Part shown: positions 16,385 through 28,099 of the stretch, piece by piece
Layout: every line of letters begins with the position of its first letter
Position numbering within the stretch: position 1 is the first letter of the stretch
Origin: Scylla paramamosain
Lineage: Eukaryota; Arthropoda; Malacostraca; Decapoda; Portunidae
NCBI RefSeq assembly: GCF_035594125.1
Contig: NC_087152.1
Location: 12,782,501 to 12,846,500 of the forward strand
DNA length: 64,000 nucleotides
Reading direction: 5' to 3'
Position numbers and translations under genes: made by a program
Notes under the pieces: generated by a model
The model's database searches: none
What the model was told of the DNA's origin: nothing
The model's input: only the letters and a program-made list of their open reading frames with translations

Positions 16385-16465
<81 letters not shown>
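16234..16465. repeat. (GA)n 16234-16315 facing (CT)n 16391-16465
   Basis: The two tracts are mutually complementary, each 75-82 bp long, with a 75-bp spacer. A single strand could form a 75-bp hairpin stem. Confidence 0.95.
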
Positions 16466-16474
<9 letters not shown>

Positions 16475-16757
16475 TATAGAAACATGGACGCAGTTACCAA
16501 AGTGAATATATAATGCCACATAATCACATTACATTATAAGTCCCACACATATTATAAGAACATCGAGTTTCATTTATTAAAGTGGCGAGTATTATTTTTC
16601 TAGCTTAGCAGTGATTTGGGAGTCAACTTAATTCATATTGTCCACCTCTATGTGAAGTATAACCTCACAGATATTACCACCACCTGTTTTGATGTTAATG
16701 CAGGACCAGAGCTTCCAACAATCTTCTCCACTCGTCTCTCTCGGCAGCACGTGTATT

Positions 16758-17070
16758 TCAGCTCAGCAAAACATGATAGCCAATATTTCAAAACGCTTTG
16801 TTCTCTTGTCAGGGCTATTCTTAAAGGCCACAGTGATGATATTCGTGTTTTTGTGAGTGCTTTCCTTTTGTTAAACTTACCTGCACGTCTACTCCAGGTC
16901 AGCTCAGCAAAACATGATAGCCAGTATTCTAAACCGATTTGTTCCTTATCAGTGAAAATTTTAAAGGCCACAGAGGAGATAATTCTAGTCCCTGTGAGTG
17001 TTTTTCGTATTGTTGATGCAGAATTCTTGTTAAACTACTGCTGGGATCATGAAAACAACCCTGAAAACCC
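16758..17070 (+). mobile_element. Family A element with a ~141-bp internal direct duplication
   Basis: A segment beginning CAGCTCAGCAAAACATGAT occurs near 16759 and again near 16900 (offset 141). It carries family A left-end sequence (CGCTTTGTTCTCTTGTCAG, TTAAAGGCCACAG) both times. After the second copy the element continues into GTTGATGCAGAATTCTTG and CATGAAAACAACCCTGAAAA. The 169-codon frame across it (16616-17125) is best explained as repeat-derived. Confidence 0.65.
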
Positions 17071-17660
17071 AAAATGCCTCATAATACTTAGTTTTAATGT
17101 CAAAATTAGGAAAACGAACGTGTAGCAATGCTGTCCCATCTCATCTATCAACATATTTATCATTAGTATTAAAGCTACTAAACACTAATATATTTCATTG
17201 CATTCAATAAACTTACGGAAAATGTTACACTACTTGTAACACATCAGGAGAAGCGGCGCCCGACTGCAGCTACTTGTTTATTTATTGAAGTAAGTAAAGC
17301 TTTTGTAATGTAGATGAGCAGTGTTTGCAAGGCGAGCGCCATTTCCTTTGTCTTCCCGGAGCTGCCACGGCTTAGCGATTCACACTAAAGATTTCTCTCC
17401 AATTCTCTAAAGTCAGGCGAAGGCAACACAAGCAGGGCGTGTATACCTGCTCTTGAAAGGAGGGAGTCCATTTCTCAGCCTACTAGTGTTTATTTTCGTA
17501 TAATTTCGTCTAAAGGAGGCTCTCTGGAGGCTACAAAAATATATAAAATAAAATAAAGATAAAATAAATAAACAAAAAGGCCGCTTAGTTCCTGCGCCCT
17601 AAAGTTGAGGAGAAACAAATTCCAGTCGGGTTGCCTAATTTAGTTCTACAGGTGTCTTGA

Positions 17661-17716
17661 TACTCGGCCACTGAAACAGTCTTACCCTGAGTCATGGAGA
17701 GAGGAAAACAGAAACT
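17661..17716 (+). repeat. 56-bp direct repeat, left copy
   Basis: Reads TACTCGGCCACTGAAACAG onward to GAGGAAAACAGAAACT. It matches 18065-18120 at 54 of 56 positions by eye. Confidence 0.9.
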
Positions 17717-18064
17717 GGTAGAGTCACGGAATTTACACCTAATTCGTTTGATGATATTTGGAAAAGTACATGAAGCCGGTTTTTGTTGGATTATTGGAAG
17801 GCATATTTGCGGTCAGTAGCTTATTAATATTCCATTTCTACCCAGTGACGAGACAAGATGGGCTTTAAAAAAATGAATCAGCTGAAGTCATGAGCTTGGA
17901 AATACTGACTTAAGATTACTTTGATCTTAACTAGACTGATCCAGTACTGCACAACATAACCTGTCATCACTTCACTGCCATCCTATGCGACGCTGCCGAG
18001 ACGTGTGAAGCTAAACAGGACTTGCGTTTTTATTCGAAAATCTAATGATGCCATACCGTGTTGC

Positions 18065-18120
18065 TACTCCGCCACTGAAACAGTCTTACTCTGAGTCATG
18101 GAGAGAGGAAAACAGAAACT
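18065..18120 (+). repeat. 56-bp direct repeat, right copy
   Basis: Second copy of the 17661 segment, 404 bp downstream. The intervening 348 bp is unique in this window and shows no coding capacity. Confidence 0.9.
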
Positions 18121-18746
18121 CCTCCCTCTAAAAATTAATAATCATAAGTAAATCTTGAGGAATTCACCGACTAGAAATGACACAGCCAATGATTCCAAGA
18201 AATGTGCGTAATTAACACGAGACGCACCGCCGACAAACGCTCTTGATTTAATTTGCCACACAATTTATAGAAACTGGGTGACGATTAAGTAGTAAAAAGT
18301 GCGAGAGGGCGAGTGCACAGTTGCCTCATAACTGGGCTGACATGAAAGAAGGCACATCCAACTTTCGTGCAATTGATCCCTCTTTGAAGTTAGCTGGTGT
18401 TGAGGACGTTCGGCAGACCTGTACCTAACTATTCCACGAATCTCCCTAATCCCCAGATAATGGACCAGGCAGTCTTACTGATCTTCATATAATATGTTTC
18501 TTCGTTACCACAAGCACATCCTGTAGAAATCCTGCCGGTGTTTTTATGTAAGACTGAAACGCTGATGACTTCACGCGCTAGGTCAGATAATTATTTTCAG
18601 TTCTCTCTGACTTCAGCATACGAGACTGAGAGCACACCAAGGGTAGATAGGCAGACATCACTCTTATCTCATCAGGGCAATATTAAGACTTTAGTGGCCA
18701 TATCAACTCATTTCTCTTCAGGATAACGGCTAACGACAACCACTAT

Positions 18747-18754
<8 letters not shown>

Positions 18755-18820
<66 letters not shown>
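18755..18820 (+). repeat. (TC)n, ~66 bp
   Basis: Pure TC leading into the CACGACCATT minisatellite. Confidence 0.97.
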
Positions 18821-18822
<2 letters not shown>

Positions 18823-19075
18823 GGCCATTCCCACTTACCCCCCTCCCCTTTCTCTGACGACCATTCTCCCCTTTCCCCCCTCTCTCTCACAACCATTCTC
18901 CCTTCCCTTCCTCACTGTCACAACCACTCCCACTTCCCCACCTCCCTTTCTCTGACGACCATTACCCCTTCCCCCTCTCTTTCACGACCATTCTCCCTTC
19001 CCCTTCTTCCCCACCCCCTCTCTCTCACGACCATTCATCCCCTTCCCCCCCCCCTCTCTCTCTCTCTTTCCTCTC
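18811..19075 (+). repeat. C/T-rich minisatellite with CACGACCATT units
   Basis: The motif (C/G)AC(G/A)(A/G)CCATT recurs at about 18820, 18857, 18889, 18920, 18955, 18983 and 19027, separated by CCCTTCCCC-type tracts. It directly follows a 65-bp TC microsatellite (18755-18820). Confidence 0.75.
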
Positions 19076-19691
19076 CCTCCCTCTAGAAAGTCCAGCCATA
19101 AAAATAACAATAATACATTTCCTCGTGCACATCAATTCTTGCAGCACCACACGCTACACTGTTAGTTCCCAAGGCCCACGCTGCCACGCTACGTCTACCT
19201 GTCTGGGATCGTTCATCTCCCTTGACTAGACACGTGTACAATCCGCTTTATTCAGATACCCTTGTCTTGTCCGGCTTTATCTCCCTCTCCCTTTCTTCTT
19301 CTTCTTCCTTTCCCCTTCCCTTCACCTCACATTGTAACACTATTCATCGCTAAACATTCAATTCTCCTTAGTTTTGTGTGTGTCTATTTGTTTCTCTCCG
19401 TCTTTGTCTCTCTATGGCTTTATCTCTTTCCCTTTTTGCGTTCTTCCTTTATTCAATTCAAATTCTAGTATTATCCATTGTGAACGCCATTGTAAACGCC
19501 ATTCCCTATGTTATCTTTTCTTATGAGTTTTGTATTTGTCTGTGTTTGTCTCTCTGTCTCTTTACTGTTTTATCTCCCTCTTCCTTCATTCTTCCCTCTG
19601 TTTCCTTTATTTTTTTTTAAAGATAGCTATCGATATACGCTTCACTGCCTATATCATCTTTTCTCATTAGTTTAATTTCTGCTTGCCTACC
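19076..19691. other. C/T-rich unique sequence before the LINE relic
   Basis: TCTTTGTCTCTCTATGGCTTT-like segments recur at about 19400 and 19540, a weak duplication. The LINE begins abruptly at about 19692. Confidence 0.45.
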
Positions 19692-20301
19692 TCTCTCAAA
19701 GATTTAGGAGTTATAGTTAGCTCTGAACTCCGTCTAGGGAAACAATGCATAGAAGCCAGAAACAAGGCAAATAGGGTACTAGGATTCATTTTTAGGAGTG
19801 TTAAAAGTAGAAGGCCGGAAGTAATATTAAAGTTATACTTGGCACTGGTCAGACCTCATCTAGACTACGCTGTGCAGTTCTGGTCCCCACATTACAGGAA
19901 AGATATAGGTCTATTAGAATCAGTACAGAGGAGAATGACTAAAAGGATACAGGGGATGAGGAGTATTCCTTACGAAGCGAGGTTGAAGCGGTTAAATTTA
20001 CATTCTCTAGAGAGACGTAGGTTAAGAGGGGACCTGATAGAAGTCTTTAAGTGGTATAAGGGTTATAACAAGGGAGATGTAAGCAAAATTCTTAGGATCA
20101 GCAACCAGGGTAGAACAAGAAATAACGGGTTCAAGCTTGAAAAATTTAGCTTTAGGAAGGAGATAGGAAAAAATTGGTTCTCAAATAGAGTGGTAGATGA
20201 GTGGAACGGACTCAGTAATCATGTAGTTAGTGCTAGGACACTAGAGAGGCTTTAAGAGAAGATTAGACAAGTTTATGGATGGGGATAACAGATGGAAATA
20301 G
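19692..20301 (+). pseudogene. CR1/L2-like LINE ORF2, C-terminal end of reverse transcriptase, frameshifted
   Basis: The frame encodes the end of a non-LTR retrotransposon polymerase. Recognisable blocks in order are LKDLGVIVS, ARNKANRVLGFI, LYLALVRPHLDYAVQFW, LESVQRRMTKRIQG, RRRLRGDLIEVFK and VVDEWNGLS, the typical layout downstream of the catalytic palm in CR1/L2-clade elements. The catalytic FADD box and the endonuclease are missing, so the copy is 5'-truncated and inactive. There is no ATG; homology starts abruptly near 19692. The main frame stops at 20253-20255. Shifting frame at 20251 restores the usual LINE ending (FKRRLDKFMDGD) down to a TAG at 20299-20301, so a single extra base near 20249 broke an otherwise intact end. 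Divergence looks modest compared with the copy at 63.2-63.5 kb. Confidence 0.9.
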
Positions 20302-20380
20302 GTAGGAGTGTTTCATACAGGGACTGCCACGTGTAAGCCTGGTCGCTTCTTGCAGCTTCCCTTATTTCTTATGTTCTTAT

Positions 20381-20384
<4 letters not shown>
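20302..20384 (+). mobile_element. 3' UTR and terminal repeat of the CR1/L2-like LINE
   Basis: This is the non-coding tail that follows the polymerase relic. It contains ACAGGGACTGCCACGTG and TTCTTGCAGCTTCCC and ends in two tandem copies of TTCTTATG. Short 3' terminal repeats in place of poly-A are characteristic of CR1/L2-type elements. A pure TC microsatellite starts exactly where the tail ends. Confidence 0.85.

Positions 20385-20428
<44 letters not shown>
20385..20428 (+). repeat. (TC)n starting at the LINE 3' end
   Basis: The tract begins directly after the second TTCTTATG of the LINE tail, with no spacer. Confidence 0.96.
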
Positions 20429-20433
<5 letters not shown>

Positions 20434-21396
20434 TACAACACCGACCTTCCTTTGACCTTTTTCACTTTCATAAAATTCACTTTCCTCTCCGCTACTTCCA
20501 ATGAAATCAAATACACTCTAAACATCTTATGTAACGCGCTGTTCTCGAGTTTTCCAGTAATAAGAAAAGAAAAAAAAGTTACGTTTCCTAGTCAGCTTTT
20601 TGAAGAGATGAGATGAGATGCGATGCTTTGATATGTCTTTGTGCCACTCTCCTCCTCCTCCTCTTCCTCCTTTACTTGCATTCTGCTTATTGACGTGTTC
20701 TGTTTGTGGTCTTGTCTTCGGAAAATGTTGTCTCATTCTCAATTTCTTTTTTACGACGTTCTCCTTTCTCTTTTTTTTTTTTTTATTAAATAACAAGATT
20801 TTTTTGAACTAGTAATATATACTCGTATTTTTAAAGTTTTCCGAGTATTTTTTTTTTCTTGTTATTACTGTTATCTGTCAATAATACGATTTTTGAGATA
20901 TGTCTTGTCTGTTTTCTCTGTATAGACTTTTGTTTGTTTGTTTGTTTGTTTGTTTTTACGCTATTGTCTTTCTTCCATACGCTCGATTTTCTACAAACAC
21001 CATTGTCATTGGTAAGCTTCGTCTACTTCCCTGGTTTTCTTGTATGGATATTTCTTGCTCAGTATTGCCTTCTTCAAATAAAATAATTTCTCCAACATAT
21101 CCGTGTCTGTTTTACATGTGTAGTTATTGTATGAATTAACATTACTTCTCTTCACCTTCATAAAAAAAGATAAATAAATAAATAAATAAATACATAAAAT
21201 TAAATACCTTCTTATGGTTGCTGCACGAGTTAACATTTCTTTTCTTCCCCTTCGTATCATCCGCTGTAAAAGATAAATAAATAAACATGAAAATAACAAA
21301 AAATAGTAAATAAACATAAACAAAAAAAAAAAAAAAAGCTCTAGGTCTTTACTGTACAACACCACAACTCTCAGCAAAGCCACAACACCGAGTTAG
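20429..21396. other. T-rich unique sequence
   Basis: Holds (TTTG)6 at 20932-20956, (AAAT)n at 21171-21194 and a duplicated AAAGATAAATAAATAAA word at 21168 and 21269. No gene seen. Confidence 0.5.
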
Positions 21397-21699
21397 AGGA
21401 ATGAACATACAAACACTGGGCCGGCAAGCGAGGCAGGTGCAGTACAGTCAGTCAGGCGGAGAAGGCGGCGCGTCCCTCAGGCAGGATTGGCCGCGGCGGC
21501 AAATGAGGTGGCCGTGAGTGAAGAGCCTATAGCCAATCCGCTCAGAGTCCGCGTCTGTCTCCACGAAGCAGTTCACGGGAGGTACAGTCGTGGCCAGAAG
21601 TCGTGTAACATGCCACATTCATTCCCACTGTATTTAGTGCTCTGCCTCAACCCCAAGGCTTCGGAGCTGGTGAAGACCCATATGTTATCAGGGTCTTAA
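21397..21699 (+). CDS. Candidate exon-like open frame in a GC-rich patch
   Basis: The frame is open from 21397 to TAA at 21697-21699, about 100 codons, across a CpG-rich patch. It encodes an Arg run, then ANEVAVSEEPIANPLRVRV and later LCLNPKASELVKTHM. No ATG lies near the 5' end, so it would have to be an internal or terminal exon. A GTGAGT at 21514 could alternatively be a donor. A degenerate 60-bp tandem array begins at the stop codon. No family recognised. Confidence 0.13.
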   Translation, partial: RNEHTNTGPASEAGAVQSVRRRRRRVPQAGLAAAANEVAVSEEPIANPLRVRVCLHEAVHGRYSRGQKSCNMPHSFPLYLVLCLNPKASELVKTHMLSGS

Positions 21700-22195
21700 A
21701 GACCGTCAGCAGCTCATGGGACTCAAAATTAAGGGAAAGTATCGAACAGAGGGTTTTTTTTTTTTCTTTTTTTAGGAATGTTAATCGATCAAGAAACACA
21801 AGATGGAGGGGAAAGCACCAAATACAAAGGTTTTTTCAAGATTGTCAGTTAATCAGAAAACCTAGGAATTTTTAAGACTGTCAGCTGATCAGAGAATACA
21901 AATATGATACAACATATACAAAAATACGCAAAATTTAAAGAAATATATTAGATCTATAAGAAAATTCCACTGGGCTGAATTGAAGAAACTGACAATGGAT
22001 AAATTTATTTAATCTCGACCAAACATAAAGGGGTTTTCAAGACTGGCAGCAGATTAGAGAACACAAGGAAGGAATTTTTAAGACTGAGCAGATCAGGGGA
22101 CTTAAAACTGAGGGAAAAACATCAAATATTATGGGGCTTTGAAGACTCAGTAGGTCAGATAGCACAAGATTGAGGGAAGCACCAAACACAATGGA
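21690..22195 (+). repeat. Degenerate ~60-bp satellite
   Basis: About seven imperfect units share TTTTxAAGACTGxCAGCxGATCAGxGAACACAAGATTGAGGGAAAGCACCAAATAC in part. Starts are near 21690, 21751, 21829, 21867, 22030, 22074 and 22132. A gap at 21910-22029 is AT-rich and not recognisably a unit. Confidence 0.7.
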
Positions 22196-22606
22196 AATGC
22201 AGATAACTCGGCTCATGGCCCCAGCTGTACATTTACTGGGCGGGGAGGAAAGCAGTGTGCCTCCCTCCCACACATTGCAGTGGACGCCAGCGCCATCCTA
22301 ATGCACCTGACAGTTCTTGCGGATCAACAGACTTTATTGGCGCACAGAGATCACGGTATGGGCCGTGCACGGAGAGCGGAACGGTTTGCAATAGTCCTTG
22401 AGTGTCTCGTCGGTTTTCTCGTTTCCATCGGCGCAAGATTGTTCTGGGGGTTCACCCGAAGGCGAAGTCAAGTGGTTGCCCCGGCTTACAATGCCCAAAA
22501 CACAGGATTGCTAATAAAAGTTGCCGCGGGAAAGGAAAAGAGAAAATGGGGATGTGAGTGGGGGGGAGGTAAGAAAGCGGGATTCATTTTAGAATTGATG
22601 ATTTTA
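22196..22606. other. CpG-moderate unique sequence
   Basis: A 127-codon frame at 22280-22663 runs into the trinucleotide mosaic. Its first 70 residues look ordinary but match no family I recognise. Confidence 0.35.
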
Positions 22607-22741
22607 ATAATGATGATGATGATGGTGGTGGTGGTACTACTACTACTACTACTACTACAGTAGTACTACTACTACTACTACTACTACAGTACTACTACTA
22701 CTACTACTACTACTATTACAGTACTACTACTACTAATAATA

Positions 22742-22812
<71 letters not shown>
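22607..22812 (+). repeat. Trinucleotide mosaic: ATG, GGT, ACT, then AAT
   Basis: ATGATG passes to GGTGGT, then to about three blocks of (TAC)n separated by AGTAG or AGT, then to a long (AAT)n with a few substitutions. The ordered switch of motifs suggests successive point mutations that were then amplified. Confidence 0.9.
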
Positions 22813-22813
<1 letters not shown>

Positions 22814-23227
22814 TTGATAATGATAAATAAATAAGTAAATAAAAAAAGATAAATAAATAAATGGATAAAATTTTCAGCTAATCTATCCAAATCGTTTACA
22901 TTATTTCTAGAACTAAAAAGACAACGACTCTACATAATGAAAGGAAAATGAACTAAATATCGATGACAAAACCATCACGGAGAGAGCCTGCTAGATTACA
23001 AAGAAAAAATTGAAGAAACTGTAGCCATGTCGCATACGGACATTCTGAAATGATTGGGCAGTTTGAAGACTGCATGAATTTGAACAAGTGAGTGTGACTG
23101 GTGGTGGTGAAGGAACATGTCCCGTGTTTCATGACCACCACAATCCCAGCCTCAAGATTACAGGAGAGGACGCAACTCATACCCTACGAAAAAAGATGAT
23201 CCCTATGCAGGTTAACAGCTTCATTAC

Positions 23228-23805
23228 ACCGCAAGTATTAGAGTGGCCATTCCGCTGAGATCACTGGACACGCTGCCATATATAACGTAGGATAAGAAAT
23301 AAAACGCCTTTCTTTTTAATCTGAATTATTCTATTACATCACAACTACTGGGTATGGAACTCTTTCAGGAACACTGGATACTTTGCCATACATAACGTGG
23401 AATAAGGAAAAGAGCTCCTCTCTATATTCAAGGTAAATTATTCCATTACGCCACAACTACTGAGTATGGCGGTCAAATTAGTGAATGCGTTGTTGCAATA
23501 TATAATCTACAATAAGAAATAGAACGCCTCTCTATATTCAAGGTAAATTATTCTATTACGCCACAACTACTGGACAGGGCGGCCTTTGCAGATCACCGCA
23601 TACGTTGTCATGCGAGTATATAACCTAGAGTATGAAATAAAATGCCTCTCAATTGAAGGCAGTGAATTATAATACAATGCAACGACCAGAGTGAATAGCC
23701 TTAAGATTACTGGACAGGACTGGCTCATACATATTTATAATGAAGAACTAGAACAACCCTCGCTTGAAGGCAAATATATTTTATCATAACGCAACTGCCA
23801 CGAGA
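23228..23805 (+). repeat. Degenerate ~112-bp satellite, 5 units
   Basis: The anchor (G)C(A/C)ACAACTAC starts near 23340, 23452 and 23562, with diverged versions near 23680 and 23790, giving spacing of 110-118 bp. Each unit has a GCxxTATATAAxxTAG block, an AAATAxAACGCCTCTCT block and an AGGTAAATTATTCTATTAC block. The middle units are the most alike. Confidence 0.85.
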
Positions 23806-25134
<1,329 letters not shown>

Positions 25135-25374
25135 GAATCCCATTGCGCTCCCGTCACCGCGGATCTGCACGAGACGCCGGTGAGGGAATGCCGGTGATAA
25201 CAGCGCGGGGTGTGAAGGGAGGGGCGTCAGTCAGGGTGGACACGCGAGGTATGAAAGGGATAAGATGGACCGAGAGGTGACCACGGCGCTGCGGGAATAA
25301 TGCACGTCATCATTCAGGGATGTATAAGATAGATAGGTAGGTTTTCTCTTCTTATGTTAATCTTGAGTATGTTA

Positions 25375-25990
25375 CGACTGGGTATTTTTATCTTTATCTT
25401 TTTTATGTTCTGTTTCCACTGACTCATCACAAGGTATTTTTGTTTTCATTTTTATTTGTTGTAGTTCACGTTTATATTAATTTTTATCTTTATGTTCTTT
25501 GTTTATTTATTTATTTTATTTTTTTTTTCAATTTGAGCCAAGTCTGCAATCGTTATTTTCATCTTCATTCTTATCTTTATCTTCATTTTCAATTTTTACT
25601 GAGTCACCGCAGGGCATTTTATTATTATATTTATTTGTAGTAATTCACATTTTATAATAACATCTACATTGTTACTCCTAATCAAGCATGCAATCTTTAT
25701 TTTTTATCTTTATTTCTACCACATTAAACCAGTTACTTTATTTTTATCCTTATTAGTAGGTGCTCAAAACATTTCTGTATCAATTTTGTCTTTATATCTT
25801 TTTTTTTCTACTCCGAACCAGGTACATTTTTATTTTCACCTTTATTTTCACAGCGTCACAACCAGGCATCTTATCTTCCTTTGTAGTTATTCACATTTTA
25901 TACTAACCTCCATATATTTACTCCTAATATGCGTCTTTACTTTCATCCTTATTTTCACAGAGTCACAGATATCTTATCGCCACCTTACTA
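25375..25990 (+). repeat. T-rich degenerate long-unit repeat
   Basis: A block with ACTGAxTCAxCxCAxGGxATTTT, TTTGTAGTxATTCACATTTTATA and ATTTACTCCTAAT recurs at about 25409, 25594, 25840 and 25950. The fill is TTTATCTTTAT-type sequence. Spacing varies between 110 and 245 bp. Confidence 0.6.
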
Positions 25991-26274
25991 CTTACTAACT
26001 CACTGGATCTGACAACAAGACGCATCCAAGTTTATTGTCCCCATCTTTACTTTCACAAACTGAACACATGGCTCTGACCACCGCGACACTCGACAAACTT
26101 TCCCTTCTATATCTTTTCCAAGTCGCAGCACCTGACCGCAATACTCAGCCAGCACTGAAGGAAGAGACTAATTAACTTGAGTATCGACAAGGGGAAGGTA
26201 AGGAAAAGTAAGGTAGAAGCAGCATAACATCACAAGTTACCGCCAGAACATTAATATTAAATAGCATTAATAGG

Positions 26275-26277
<3 letters not shown>

Positions 26278-26352
<75 letters not shown>

Positions 26353-26372
26353 TGTGTGTGTGTGTGTGTGTG
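26278..26372 (+). repeat. (GA)n-(GT)n compound
   Basis: GA to 26350, GT 26351-26372, with a direct junction. Confidence 0.97.
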
Positions 26373-26655
26373 CTCCGCTGATTCGCTTACATATTGATAA
26401 CTTTCTATTATTCCAACAAATTAGCACAAAAACTAAATAAAAATATATAAATTAATAGATAAACACGTAGATTAAATAAAATCAAAAGATAAAATAAAAT
26501 AAAACACATGCTAGAATTAAATACACACCATCTATTGAAGATCTGTTTAATTCCACTCCAATCACGCCAAACTCATGGAGATCAAATTAGAGGGACCAAG
26601 GAGGAGGAAGAGAAGTCAAGCACGCATGGAGATCAGTAGAATATAAAACAACGGT

Positions 26656-27090
26656 CCGTATTCTCTCTCCCAGCAATTGATCGCCTTACCACTTTACCTC
26701 AGCAACTTCTAACAGGATCTGATGGAAGTTAAGGTTTTCAAGGATATTTTTTCTATATGATTTTAGTGGTAGTTCACTAATATTTCAGCACCTTACCCCC
26801 AATTAATTCTAACAAGCTCTGATGGAAGTTAAGATTTTCAAGGGTGCTTTTTCATAATTTTACTGGCAGTTCTCTAATGCTTCGGTGTCTTATCTCAATT
26901 ACATTTTATTACTTCTAACACGCTTTGATAGAAGTTCGAGTATGTTTTCATGTTTCTAGCGAAAGTTTAACAAGGTATATCATTTTCAAGGTAAAAAAAA
27001 AAATCATAGGAACACGACTAATAATACCTGTGGCCTTTGAAAAAAGTAGTTCTTATGAGAATTTGAATACAAGACTTACAAATATGGGCC
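26656..27090 (-). mobile_element. Family A element containing three tandem internal units
   Basis: The plus-strand left edge CCGTATTCTC is the inverted repeat of the family. The right edge ends near AATATGGGCC. The interior carries about three successive ~95-105 bp copies of one segment, each with CTAACAxGxTxTGATxGAAGTT followed by TTTTCAAGG, at about 26706, 26807 and 26912. The rest of the core (GGCCTTTGAAAA, AGTTCTTATGAGAA) follows once. Confidence 0.68.
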
Positions 27091-27177
27091 CGTAACCTTT
27101 CGACTGCTTCGGCTTCTTCCAGCGTAATAAACTGGCGCGGTATGAATTCAAAATATGATTTCAAAAGGCACCTCTGA

Positions 27178-27416
27178 CGGTAACAGGAATGACGGAGCAG
27201 TTCAGAGACTTCAGTATCAGTCGTTGTGCTTTTGCGTAGTTAAAAATATCTGGTTCAATGATGTAACAAGTGTCAGAGTATCATTAGCAGTTAAAGCGTT
27301 AGAGAGATTCAAGAGTATAATTTCGGTGACAAAAGGAGAGGCCGGGCAGTACAAAGATTTTAGTGCCCGTCGCTGCATTTCTGAACAGTTAAGATTAGCT
27401 GGTTAAATTATATAAC
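27178..27416 (+). repeat. Diverged ~148-bp direct duplication
   Basis: The segment from CGGTAACAGGAATGACGGAG to GGTTCAATGATGTAAC (27178-27267) is echoed at 27326-27416 (CGGTGACAAAAGGAGAGG to GGTTAAATTATATAAC), with CAGT, ACTTCAGT/ATTTTAGT and CGTCGCTGCATTT/CGTTGTGCTTTT in register. Confidence 0.6.
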
Positions 27417-27872
27417 CGTCAGTCACTATAAAGTAAAGGGCTAAAAAAAAAAAAAAATCGAATTCTATGTTGGAAAGCAACGATATATGTAAAAAAAAAA
27501 AAAAGAATCAGAAATAAATAAAAGAAAAGAAAAAAAGAAAAGAAAGAAATCAGCGTGGAGATGTTAGAGCAGCAGGGAAGGCGGTAAAGGTAAAGGGCAT
27601 GAACAACGACCATGTAAAGGAGAGGAGAATAAAAGATTTCCAGAGGACAGGAGGCGGGCGTTATCCACAGAGAGGCTTTCCGTGTGTGTCTGGCTGCTTA
27701 TCAAATATTACTGTGGGACGCCAGCCTCTTGAAACTGTTCCGCGATACTCCACCGGTACCTTGCCCCTTTATTTGTCCGTCTGGTTGCCTGTCTGTCCTT
27801 CTTTCCCTCCATCTATCTGCCAGGCTGTTCATCCTTCTGTCTCTCTGTATGTATGAATGTATGTTTGTGTTT

Positions 27873-27924
27873 CTTTGTTTGTTTGTTTGTTTGTTTGTTT
27901 GTTTGTTTGTTTGTTCGTTCGTCT
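27873..27924 (+). repeat. (TTGT)n
   Basis: About twelve TTGT units ending in TTCGTTCG; flanked by CTGTCTGT-type cryptic repeats 27770-28110. Confidence 0.93.
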
Positions 27925-28099
27925 GTCGTCTTTCTGTCTGATTGCCAGCCTGTTTATCTGTCCCTCGCTCTCTCTCTAGATATACAGTAACTAACAGAGG
28001 TAAACAGGCAGATGGACGGAAAGACATACAGGCTGACAAACAGACAGAGGGACGGACAGATACAAATCAAACAGACAGATAGATAGACAAAGACAGATA

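Larger units (their letters stand above)
17071..18754. other. Unique sequence holding the 56-bp direct repeats
   Basis: Mixed composition; no coding frame beyond 62 codons. A small CpG-rich patch lies at 17320-17370. Confidence 0.45.

Noticed and set aside
16616..17125. 169-codon frame resembling a protein
   Set aside because: It spans a family A element and its 141-bp duplication, and the repeated peptide blocks follow from the DNA duplication.
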